Shown: positions 1 through 5,732 of the stretch, piece after piece
How the letters are laid out: every line of letters begins with the position of its first letter
Numbering within the stretch: the stretch's first letter is position 1
Assembly: GCA_020859965.1 (NCBI GenBank)
Contig: JAJBVF010000410.1
Coordinates: 1-5,837 of the forward strand
DNA from: Clostridiales bacterium
GTDB taxonomy: Bacteria; Bacillota; Clostridia; Lachnospirales; Lachnospiraceae
DNA: 5,837 bases
Direction: 5' to 3'
Notes under the pieces: model-generated
Databases searched by the model: none
The model's input: only the letters and a program-made list of their open reading frames with translations
Told to the model about the DNA's origin: nothing
Translations under genes and position numbers: made by a program

Positions 1-395
1 TTATCTTCCGCAGGCTTATCCTCTGTTTCCGGACTCCTGCCGTCCCCCTCATCCGGATCACCTGGTTGCATGACAGCTCCCATTGCGGTTTCTGCCGCTG
101 TCCCTGACATTTCATCCAATAACTGTCCCAGCTGCAGTGAGTCCTCCGGATTCTCAGAATGCTCCAGCAGCAGGCGAATTGCTTTCAGCTGGATTCCCTT
201 ATCCTTCAGTTCTTTTACCTTCTGAAACATAACGATATCCGCTTCGCTATAGATACGGTGTCCCTGTGGAGATCGCCGGATTGTCAACCGCAGCTCGTCT
301 TCCCAATATCGCAGGACATGTGAAGGTACGCCGCTTTTTTGCACCGCTTCTGACACCGGATAATAAACTGGTTCCGTATTTTCATTTTCCTTCAT
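1..395 (-). CDS. MerR-family helix-turn-helix regulator (3' end cut by window edge)
   Basis: An open frame starts at the ATG at 395-393 and stays open for 131 codons to the left edge, so the C-terminus is missing. Residues 11-50 match the MerR-type winged helix: YYPVSEAV, then SGVPSHVLRYWEDEL (the recognition helix region with the family's RYWE), then the wing RRSPQGHRIYSEAD. Residues 52-79 (VMFQKVKELKDKGIQLKAIRLLLEH) fit the helices that follow the wing in this family. From about residue 110 the chain becomes rich in Pro, Gly, Asp and Glu and looks like a linker, so any effector or dimerisation part lies outside the window. The start is supported by the purine-rich site GGGGGAGGA six bases upstream. 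Such proteins bind promoter DNA; the ligand and targets cannot be told from this fragment. It lies 113 bases downstream of dnaB and probably has its own promoter. Family assignment is confident; the exact role is unknown. Confidence 0.85.
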   Translation of the reverse strand, partial: MKENENTEPVYYPVSEAVQKSGVPSHVLRYWEDELRLTIRRSPQGHRIYSEADIVMFQKVKELKDKGIQLKAIRLLLEHSENPEDSLQLGQLLDEMSGTAAETAMGAVMQPGDPDEGDGRSPETEDKPAED

Positions 396-424
396 GAAGT
401 TCCTCCCCCTGATGGCTATAACAG

Positions 425-444
425 GCAATCGTATGCAATCGTAT
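425..444. repeat. Perfect tandem repeat of a 10-bp unit in the MerR-gene leader
   Basis: The unit GCAATCGTAT occurs twice back to back, at 425-434 and 435-444, with no mismatch. It sits between the candidate -10 box (456-461) and the ribosome binding site of the MerR-type gene, at about +5 to +24 of the predicted transcript. A 10-bp period places both copies on the same face of the helix, which would suit a regulator binding site. That function is inference; no classical MerR inverted repeat is seen between the -35 and -10 boxes. Confidence 0.6.
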
Positions 445-455
445 CATTACTACCT

Positions 456-484
456 ATTATATGAGGGAATCTTCTTAATTAGAA
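456..484 (-). promoter_or_regulatory. Candidate promoter of the MerR-type gene
   Basis: A perfect TATAAT box lies at 461-456 on the minus strand, 60 bases before the start codon. A 17-base spacer separates it from TTCTAA at 484-479, which is a poor -35 match (3 of 6). The predicted start is near 449. No terminator hairpin is visible between the dnaB stop and this box, so read-through from dnaB is also possible. Confidence 0.45.
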
Positions 485-508
485 CCACGGAAATAAGATC
501 GGATACCA

Positions 509-1837
509 CTATTTTTTCATATTCGCAAATTTTGTAAACCGCGGCAGCCATGCCAGCTCCACCGTTCCAATCGGGCCATTTCTCTGCTTAGCAATAATGA
601 CTTCCGCCACATCTTTTTTCTGCGTATCATGATTGTAATAATCATCCCGGTAAAGAAACATTACAACATCGGCATCCTGCTCAATAGCACCGGACTCACG
701 AAGGTCAGACAGCATCGGGCGATGATCCGGGCGCTGCTCCACAGCGCGGGAAAGCTGCGACAATGCCACCACCGGCACCTGAAGTTCCCTCGCAATTTCC
801 TTTAAGGAGCGTGAAATGTCAGAAATTTCCTGCTGCCTCGACTCAGAACGCCGACTGCCCTGCATCAGCTGCAGATAGTCAATCATGATAATATCCAGCT
901 TGTGTTCCAGCTTATATTTTCGGCATTTGCTGCGCAGTTCTGACACAGAAATGCCAGGTGTGTCATCTATAATAAGATTCGAACGGCCGATCGTGCCGGC
1001 AGCCTCGATCAGGCTTGTCCAGTCGCTGTCATTTAAATTGCCGGTACGCAGCGCCTGAGAATCCACCCTGGATTCCATCGCAAAGAGACGGTTCACCAGC
1101 TGTTCCTTCGACATCTCAAGGCTGAACACAGCGACAGTCAGTCCGCTGTGAAATGCCATATATTCTGCTATATTCAGAACAAAAGCTGTCTTTCCCATGG
1201 AAGGACGGGCAGCTATCAGCAGCAGATCTGAAGGCTGAAAACCCGAGGTCTTATAGTCCAGGTCAAGGAAGCCAGTCGCCAGCCCTGTGACCGTACCCTT
1301 TGAACGGCTTGCCGCCTCTATTTTGTCAAGCGCATTCAGAACAATCTGCTTGATTGGCACAAAATCCCCGCCGCCTTTTTGCTGCAGCACCTGGAAGACT
1401 TTCTTTTCCGTATCTTCCATGATCGTCTCCAGGCTATCTCTGCCGGCATAGCAGGCGGCAGCGATCTCTTCACTCACCTTGATCAGGCGGCGCATCTGTG
1501 CTTTTTCTGAAACGATCTGCGCGTAATATTTGACATTCGCAGAAGTCGGCACAGTTGTGAGCATATCCCGCACGAACTCCATGCTGCTGATCTCAGGCGG
1601 CACATCTTTTTCCTTCAGGCGGTTCTGCAGAGTGACAGTATCAATGGGCTTATCTTCGCCATAAAGCTCTGTCATCGCCTCAAACAGAATTCCATACTGT
1701 CTCTGATAAAAATCCTCCGGAGTCAGCAGCTCAGATGCAGTCGTTACCGCATCCCGATCCATCAGCATAGCGCCGATCACAGACTGTTCTGCTTCTGTAT
1801 TGTGCGGCATCACCCGTTTTAGCACATTTTCTTCCAC
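509..1837 (-). CDS. dnaB: Replicative DNA helicase DnaB (DnaC in Bacillus nomenclature)
   Basis: This is the hexameric 5'-3' helicase that unwinds DNA at the replication fork and recruits primase. It has 442 residues, the usual full length. The N-terminal helical domain spans about 10-110 (MPHNTEAEQSVIGAML is typical). A linker follows, and the RecA-like ATPase domain begins near 185. Visible motifs are Walker A ARPSMGKTA (210-218), the catalytic Glu in SLEMS (239-243), Walker B DIIMIDYLQLM (315-325), QLSR (361-364), DLRESGAIEQDAD (378-390), and AKQRNGPIGT (416-425), which carries the expected arginine finger. The start codon is GTG at 1837-1835, chosen because the conserved N-terminus begins there and AGAGGA lies 8 bases upstream; the ATG at 1852-1850 is out of frame. 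It follows rplI by 100 bases, the neighbour it has in many Firmicutes. No strong promoter is seen in that gap, so it is probably read from the gdpP-rplI transcript. No intein or break is present. Confidence 0.97.
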   Translation of the reverse strand: MEENVLKRVMPHNTEAEQSVIGAMLMDRDAVTTASELLTPEDFYQRQYGILFEAMTELYGEDKPIDTVTLQNRLKEKDVPPEISSMEFVRDMLTTVPTSANVKYYAQIVSEKAQMRRLIKVSEEIAAACYAGRDSLETIMEDTEKKVFQVLQQKGGGDFVPIKQIVLNALDKIEAASRSKGTVTGLATGFLDLDYKTSGFQPSDLLLIAARPSMGKTAFVLNIAEYMAFHSGLTVAVFSLEMSKEQLVNRLFAMESRVDSQALRTGNLNDSDWTSLIEAAGTIGRSNLIIDDTPGISVSELRSKCRKYKLEHKLDIIMIDYLQLMQGSRRSESRQQEISDISRSLKEIARELQVPVVALSQLSRAVEQRPDHRPMLSDLRESGAIEQDADVVMFLYRDDYYNHDTQKKDVAEVIIAKQRNGPIGTVELAWLPRFTKFANMKK

Positions 1838-1856
1838 GGTAGTTTCCTCTCATGTG

Positions 1857-1869
1857 TTTTACTGTAAAA
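1857..1869. promoter_or_regulatory. 13-bp palindrome upstream of the dnaB ribosome binding site
   Basis: TTTTAC-T-GTAAAA is a perfect inverted repeat with a single central base, ending 19 bases before the dnaB GTG start. As RNA it could form only a weak UUUUA/UAAAA stem with a 3-base loop, so a protein-binding site on DNA is the more natural reading. I do not recognise it as the box of a known regulator, and AT-rich palindromes of this size can arise by chance. Confidence 0.35.
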
Positions 1870-1937
1870 GCGTCGTCAATGGCAAAATGGCGAGTGCATT
1901 TATGCGCAGAGCCATAGAAACATCAGACTGCCTCTTT

Positions 1938-2384
1938 TTACTTCTCAATTACATGAACCATGATTTCCGTCGTCACTTTCGCGTGCAGCTTTACCGATAC
2001 CTGCGTCACACCGAGCGTCTTAATCGGCGCATCCAGCAGAATTTTCTTCTTGTCAATCTCATAGCCGAGCTGTTTTGATACCTCTTCGGCAATCTCCTTC
2101 GAAGATACGGATCCAAAGACACGGCCGCCTTCCCCCGCCTTTACCGCTACGCGGATTTCCTTCCCTTTTAGTCCTTTTCCAAGCTTTTGAGCCGCTTCCA
2201 GCGTCTCCTTCGCTACCTTCTCAGCATTCGCTTTCTGCAGCTTCAGATCATTCAGATTTTTCCCGGTCGCCTCTTTGCCAAGACCCTTTTTCAAAAGCAG
2301 GTTCCTCGCGTACCCTTCGCTTACTTCCACAATTTCTCCCTTTTTTCCAAGAGACTTTACATCCTGTAATAATATCACTTTCAT
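1938..2384 (-). CDS. rplI: 50S ribosomal protein L9
   Basis: L9 binds domain V of 23S rRNA near the base of the L1 stalk and helps keep reading frame. The protein has 148 residues, as usual for the family. The N-terminal domain (1-50) opens with MKVILLQDVKSLGKKGEIVE and carries the signature region G13 to T40, including EGYARNLLLKKGLGKEAT. A charged helix (about 45-75) connects it to the C-terminal domain (75-148), where AGEGGRVFGSVSSKEIAE (83-100) is characteristic. The ATG lies only 2 bases after the gdpP stop codon. The ribosome binding site AAGGAAGGAG (2404-2395) is inside the last gdpP codons, 10 bases from the start, so translation is probably coupled to gdpP. No separate promoter is visible. 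Confidence 0.97.
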   Translation of the reverse strand: MKVILLQDVKSLGKKGEIVEVSEGYARNLLLKKGLGKEATGKNLNDLKLQKANAEKVAKETLEAAQKLGKGLKGKEIRVAVKAGEGGRVFGSVSSKEIAEEVSKQLGYEIDKKKILLDAPIKTLGVTQVSVKLHAKVTTEIMVHVIEK

Positions 2385-2386
2385 GA

Positions 2387-4453
2387 TCAGATTGCTCCTT
2401 CCTTTGTCATCTGCGTCAGCACTTCCTTAAGCATTACACGAGCCTGGTCAACATCCACTCCGGCCAGCTGCGCACCGGCAATATTCATATGACCGCCGCC
2501 GCCCAGCCGTTCCATGATCAGCTGTACATTCACCTCGTCGATCGCCCGGGCGCTGATGTAAATCCTGTCATTATAATCAGTAAGTACAAAAGATGCCTTC
2601 ACACCGATAATATTCAGCAGCTCATTCGCCGCCTGTGCACCGACCACAGTCGGGCTCTCGATTCCCTGGCTCGGGCAGACGGTAATCGCATAGCAGTCCA
2701 TATAAGATTCCGCATGGCGGACTGCCTCTGCGCGCGCCTTATAGGTCGCCATATCATTCCGGAACGCTTTGCGCACTCTCGTCACATCCGCGCCATTTTT
2801 CCGCAGATAAGCTGCAGCCTCGAAGGTACGTATCCCTGTCTTAGCCACAAAATTATTCGTATCAATAATGATACCGGCATAAATGCAGTCTGCCTCATAA
2901 GGCTTCAGCCGGACTCCTTCGTCATAATACTGCAAAATCTCCGTGATCATCTCACAAGCAGAAGATACTGCAGGGTCTATATAAGAAAGCGCTGCATTCT
3001 CAATCTTCTCTGTTCCCTGGCGATGATGGTCAAATACTACCGTCGTCTTCGTCAGATATAAAAGTTCCTCGCACTCCACCATATTCGGGCGGTTCGTATC
3101 GACTACCACTACCACACTGTCCTGATTCACCAGCTGAATCGCCTGCTCATGGCTCACAAAAACGCCTTCCGCATACTCCAGATTGTCCCTGAGCATATTG
3201 ACCCACGGGCGAATGCTGGCCGTGATGTCGCCCAGTACGATATGCACCGGCTTTCCGGAACGCATAGCCGCACTGCAGACACCCACACATGCGCCGAGAG
3301 AATCAATATCTGTATTCTTATGTCCCATGACGATCACACGCTCACGCGCACCAATCAGTTCGCGCATCGCCTGTGCCTTAACACGCGCACGCACCCGGGT
3401 ATTGCTCTCCGACCGCTGTGTCTTCCCACCGAAAAATGAAATCTTATCCTGATCTTTTACAACTGCCTGATCGCCGCCGCGTGCAAGCGCCATCTCGATT
3501 GCAACATGTGCCGCTTCATAATTTCCCGCATAATTCCCGTTATCCGTACCAATACCGATACTAACAGTCACATTCAGGGAATTCCCCAGATTGACCGTCT
3601 TCACATCTTCCAGAATAGAAAAACGATCCTCCATCAGAGCATTCAGGCTCACACGGTTCATCACCAGCAGATACTTGTCCTTTTCCAGATTCTTGATCAG
3701 GCCTCCGGTCGAAATCACGTATTTCGTGATCCGGCGGTCAACCATCGCTCCAAGCATAGAACGGCGGATATCCTCCACACTGTCCATCGCTTCATCATAA
3801 TTGTCTACATACAAAAGCCCGACCGCCGGCTTTTGCTCGAAATTCTCCTGTTTCAGAGAAGACAACTCCGTAACATCAATGAAATGAAGTCCGATCACAC
3901 TGCAATTGTCTGTATTCAATTCCGCAATATCAATTTCTTCCAGGACATCCTTCAGCTGAATCCGCTTCATAACCACACGGTACTTCCGTTCACCATACGA
4001 AAGTTCTTCCTCTGTCTGTTCCTCTTCCTTTGGAAAAGAGGCAGCCGTCAGCCCCGGGAACACAAAAGAAATATTCCTGTGACAGTCCTGATTCCTTTTG
4101 CACATCCCGGAAAGCATCTCATTCATCCATGCGAGCCGGCCATCCGGCAGTGCAATGCCATAAGGAATCATCATATCATTCAGAATTTCCTTCTCCACAC
4201 CACCAAAACGCTGAGAAAAATCAAGCAGCTCCAGCAGCACTTTCGACCTGTAATATCTGTCGAGGACAAATAGTGTCAGGTAAAGTATGAGTGAAAAACC
4301 TCCGACGATACATCCGGCCAGCGTGTCTACATACAGCGTCGCAGCCGTCAGAATCAACAGCAGCAGAAGAAGAAGCACACACCAATACCAGTGGCGCAAC
4401 AATTTACCGCTATATCTCAGCTGGGCTTTTTTTTCTGCTTTATCTTCTTTCAT
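2387..4453 (-). CDS. gdpP: Membrane-bound c-di-AMP phosphodiesterase of the GdpP/YybT family
   Basis: GdpP enzymes hydrolyse cyclic di-AMP to linear pApA at the membrane and so affect potassium and osmotic balance, cell-wall stress and beta-lactam tolerance. The 688-residue protein shows the full family layout. Two membrane helices lie at about 22-41 (leucine-rich) and 47-66. A PAS-like region follows at about 85-200, then a degenerate GGDEF-like domain (about 205-345) lacking a GGDEF motif. The DHH domain (about 370-535) and the DHHA1 domain (about 590-680) complete it. Metal and catalytic motifs are intact: GHKNTDIDSLGA (377-388), VVDTNR (450-455), DHHR (475-478), IIDTNNF (529-535) and GGGGHMNIAGAQ (651-662). 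The ATG at 4453 is preceded by GGGAGGG with good spacing, and the transmembrane part begins at the expected place. A terminator separates it from rpsR. rplI follows 2 bases downstream. The family call is firm; activity is inferred. Confidence 0.95.
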   Translation of the reverse strand: MKEDKAEKKAQLRYSGKLLRHWYWCVLLLLLLLILTAATLYVDTLAGCIVGGFSLILYLTLFVLDRYYRSKVLLELLDFSQRFGGVEKEILNDMMIPYGIALPDGRLAWMNEMLSGMCKRNQDCHRNISFVFPGLTAASFPKEEEQTEEELSYGERKYRVVMKRIQLKDVLEEIDIAELNTDNCSVIGLHFIDVTELSSLKQENFEQKPAVGLLYVDNYDEAMDSVEDIRRSMLGAMVDRRITKYVISTGGLIKNLEKDKYLLVMNRVSLNALMEDRFSILEDVKTVNLGNSLNVTVSIGIGTDNGNYAGNYEAAHVAIEMALARGGDQAVVKDQDKISFFGGKTQRSESNTRVRARVKAQAMRELIGARERVIVMGHKNTDIDSLGACVGVCSAAMRSGKPVHIVLGDITASIRPWVNMLRDNLEYAEGVFVSHEQAIQLVNQDSVVVVVDTNRPNMVECEELLYLTKTTVVFDHHRQGTEKIENAALSYIDPAVSSACEMITEILQYYDEGVRLKPYEADCIYAGIIIDTNNFVAKTGIRTFEAAAYLRKNGADVTRVRKAFRNDMATYKARAEAVRHAESYMDCYAITVCPSQGIESPTVVGAQAANELLNIIGVKASFVLTDYNDRIYISARAIDEVNVQLIMERLGGGGHMNIAGAQLAGVDVDQARVMLKEVLTQMTKEGAI

Positions 4454-4467
4454 GTTTCATCCCTCCC

Positions 4468-4507
4468 TGTGGTAACCGGGAACAACCATTTCACACAGTT
4501 TACCACA
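4468..4507. repeat. Inverted repeat flanking the gdpP leader
   Basis: TGTGGTAA (4468-4475) and TTACCACA (4500-4507) are exact reverse complements separated by 24 bases. In the gdpP transcript the 3' arm would end 1 base before the GGGAGGG ribosome binding site. The 5' arm overlaps the candidate -10 region. It may be a paired operator, or an RNA stem controlling ribosome access if transcription starts further upstream. Its function is not established. Confidence 0.45.
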
Positions 4508-4525
4508 AAGTCTTCCCAAGTGGAA
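4497..4525 (-). promoter_or_regulatory. Weak candidate promoter of gdpP-rplI-dnaB
   Basis: A promoter is expected here because a terminator lies just upstream. The best candidate is an extended -10, TGG followed by TAAACT (4502-4497, 4 of 6). A 17-base spacer separates it from the poor -35 TTCCAC (4525-4520). The string TGTGGTA in this -10 region also occurs at the -10 of the much better rpsF promoter, which lends some support. The predicted start is near 4490, giving a leader of about 37 bases. Confidence 0.3.
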
Positions 4526-4535
4526 GAGTAAAATG

Positions 4536-4573
4536 ATAAAAGAAAAACCTGCATACCATCCCTGATATGCAGG
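4536..4573 (-). terminator. Rho-independent terminator after rpsR
   Basis: On the minus strand CCTGCATA (4573-4566) pairs perfectly with TATGCAGG (4555-4548) across a 10-base loop. TTTTTCTTTTAT follows at once (4547-4536). The hairpin begins 18 bases after the rpsR stop codon. It ends the rpsF-ssb-rpsR unit and separates it from gdpP. Confidence 0.9.
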
Positions 4574-4591
4574 CTATGTTTCTTGCTGTAA

Positions 4592-4855
4592 TCAATCCTG
4601 AACGTACGGCATAAGCGCTACATGACGTGAACGCTTGATCGCTACAGTTAAAGCGCGCTGATGCTTTGCGCAATTGCCTGTGATTCTTCTCGGAAGAATC
4701 TTGCCTCTCTCAGAAACATATCTTTTCAGCTTATTTACATCTTTATAATCGATCTCGTTGTTCTCTTTTCCACAGAAAACGCAGACTTTCTTTCTTCTGC
4801 GCATACCGCCGCGTCTCTTCATCGGAGCATCGCTTTTCTCTTTATTATATGCCAT
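4592..4855 (-). CDS. rpsR: 30S ribosomal protein S18, zinc-binding form
   Basis: S18 binds 16S rRNA in the platform of the small subunit as a heterodimer with S6. The protein has 87 residues, full length for the family. After a basic N-terminus (KRRGGMRRRKKV) come C25 and C28 (CVFC), then C62 and H65 (NCAKH). These four form the metal-binding set of the 'C+' form of S18. The core YKDVNKLKRYVSERGKILP (37-55) and ITGNCAKHQRAL (58-69) is strongly conserved. The start is backed by AAGGAGGAAG 5 bases upstream, and the gap to ssb is 18 bases. A terminator follows 18 bases after the stop. Makers of C+ S18 often also keep zinc-free paralogues elsewhere, which cannot be judged here. Confidence 0.98.
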   Translation of the reverse strand: MAYNKEKSDAPMKRRGGMRRRKKVCVFCGKENNEIDYKDVNKLKRYVSERGKILPRRITGNCAKHQRALTVAIKRSRHVALMPYVQD

Positions 4856-4873
4856 TGTTTCTTCCTCCTTGCC

Positions 4874-5341
4874 TTAATTGAACGGAAGATCCTCATCAAT
4901 TCCGTCCGGGATATTCATAAATCCGTCGCCCGCGGACGCCTGTGAAGGCATCGGAGCAGCTGCCGGGGATGCAGTTCTCTGGTAAGCTCCGCCCTGTCCG
5001 CCAGAAGATGCTGCTTTGCTCTCAGCAAATTCCTGATCTTCTACGACTACATCCGTTGTATAAACCTTCTGGCCATCTCTGTTTGTGTAACTGCCGGTCT
5101 GAATCCGACCGGTAACTACTACCTTCGTACCCTGGCGCAGGTACTTCTCAGCAAACTCCGCGCCTCTGCCAAACACAACGCAGCCAATGAAATCCGCAGT
5201 CTGCTGATCGCTGTTTCCGTCCCGGCGGAATCTGCGGTCCACCGCAAGTGTATATCGCGCATAAGCGGAGGAATTCTCCCCTGCAGAATAGCGTACTTCC
5301 GGATCCCTGGTCAAACGTCCCATTAAGATGACTTTATTCAT
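4874..5341 (-). CDS. ssb: Single-stranded DNA-binding protein SSB
   Basis: SSB coats single-stranded DNA during replication, repair and recombination and recruits partner proteins through its C-terminal tip. The 155-residue protein has an OB fold at about 1-105: MNKVILMGRLTRDPEVRY at the N-terminus, then ADFIGCVVFGRGAEFAEKYL (49-68) and GTKVVVTGRIQTGSY (71-85). A low-complexity linker rich in Ala, Ser, Gly and Gln follows (about 108-140). The acidic tip reads IDEDLPFN, so an extra Asn follows the usual terminal Pro-Phe. The ATG is preceded by AAAAGGAG at a spacing of 7. It sits 19 bases after rpsF and 18 before rpsR, the standard rpsF-ssb-rpsR arrangement. That position makes this the main housekeeping SSB rather than a phage or plasmid copy. 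Confidence 0.98.
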   Translation of the reverse strand: MNKVILMGRLTRDPEVRYSAGENSSAYARYTLAVDRRFRRDGNSDQQTADFIGCVVFGRGAEFAEKYLRQGTKVVVTGRIQTGSYTNRDGQKVYTTDVVVEDQEFAESKAASSGGQGGAYQRTASPAAAPMPSQASAGDGFMNIPDGIDEDLPFN

Positions 5342-5360
5342 ATACTTACTCCTTTTCTAT

Positions 5361-5648
5361 CTATGCATCCTGTCTAACGCATAAATATCTGATGACATCC
5401 TCCATAATGCGGATACGCTTCTCAACTTCCGCCGGACATGTCGAATCAGCTTCAAAACGAACGAAGTAGTAAAATCCTTCACGCATCTTTCTGATCTCAT
5501 AAGCGAGCTTTCTCTTGCCCCACTCTTCTACTTCCGTCACAGTACCGCCGAACCGGGTAACAAGATCTTTTACCTTCTCAATCGTAGCGGCTCTGTCCTC
5601 GTCTTCAAGTTTTGCGCTGACAACTACTGCTAATTCATACTTATTCAT
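5361..5648 (-). CDS. rpsF: 30S ribosomal protein S6
   Basis: S6 pairs with S18 on the platform of the small ribosomal subunit. The protein has 95 residues, typical for Firmicutes. Family landmarks are the opening MNKYELAVVVSAKL, the turn FGGTV (33-37), EEWGKRKLAYEIRKMREGFYY (41-61, with the conserved WGKRKLAY) and the C-terminal helix and strand with VEKRIRIMEDVIRYLCVR (75-92). There is no long acidic tail of the kind that is glutamylated in Escherichia coli. The start at 5648 is preceded by AAGGAGGTG, a near-perfect ribosome binding site. It is the first gene of a three-gene unit with ssb and rpsR, under the promoter at 5733-5761, with a leader of about 78 bases that can fold. Confidence 0.98.
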   Translation of the reverse strand: MNKYELAVVVSAKLEDEDRAATIEKVKDLVTRFGGTVTEVEEWGKRKLAYEIRKMREGFYYFVRFEADSTCPAEVEKRIRIMEDVIRYLCVRQDA

Positions 5649-5676
5649 GCTTTACGCACCTCCTTGTGGTCTTTTG

Positions 5677-5709
5677 GCCCTCTGACCGATAAAACGTACT
5701 GCAGAGAGC
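5677..5709 (-). promoter_or_regulatory. Leader hairpin of rpsF, possible S6:S18 autoregulatory site
   Basis: In the rpsF leader GCTCTCTG (5709-5702) pairs with CAGAGGGC (5684-5677) in an 8-bp stem with one G-U pair and a 17-base loop. A small inner ACG/CGGU pairing is possible. In many bacteria the S6:S18 pair binds its own mRNA leader at a hairpin that mimics its 16S site and has a conserved CCG. Here the closest match is UCGGU in the loop, not a clear CCG, so the assignment is tentative. An alternative GGUC/GACC pairing nearer the ribosome binding site would exclude the main stem. Confidence 0.4.
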
Positions 5710-5732
5710 AAGGAAATATATCACAATTTGAG

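Noticed and set aside
396..508. Terminator after dnaB
   Set aside because: The gap contains only a short AT-rich dyad (near 471-484) and no GC-rich stem with a T-run on the minus strand.
1884..1914. Rho-independent terminator between rplI and dnaB
   Set aside because: The stem is only 4 bp plus a broken inner part and is followed by four T, too weak to call a terminator; it is kept only as a possible attenuator in the findings.
1800..2386. Plus-strand open frames across the rplI gene and the rplI-dnaB gap
   Set aside because: They overlap rplI in antisense and have low-complexity composition; rplI itself is certain.
2489..3061. Plus-strand open frame of 190 codons antisense to the DHH region of gdpP
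   Set aside because: It is a shadow of gdpP: no family resemblance, and rich in Arg, Cys and His from antisense reading.
3506..4273. Plus-strand open frame of 255 codons, antisense to gdpP
   Set aside because: It lies entirely within the well-supported gdpP gene on the other strand. Its composition (many His, Ile, Arg, Thr) is what reading antisense to a real gene gives, and it shows no recognisable domain or upstream context.
4511..4527. Hairpin TCTTCC-5-GGAAGA as a second terminator
   Set aside because: No T-tract follows on either strand, and it is short; it is mentioned only as part of the gdpP leader.
4454..4591. c-di-AMP riboswitch (ydaO type) ahead of gdpP
   Set aside because: The space is too short for that large RNA, part of it is taken by the rpsR terminator, and no matching conserved core was seen.
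4661..4945. Plus-strand open frame of 94 codons over rpsR and the end of ssb
   Set aside because: It is antisense to two conserved genes and has no recognisable product.
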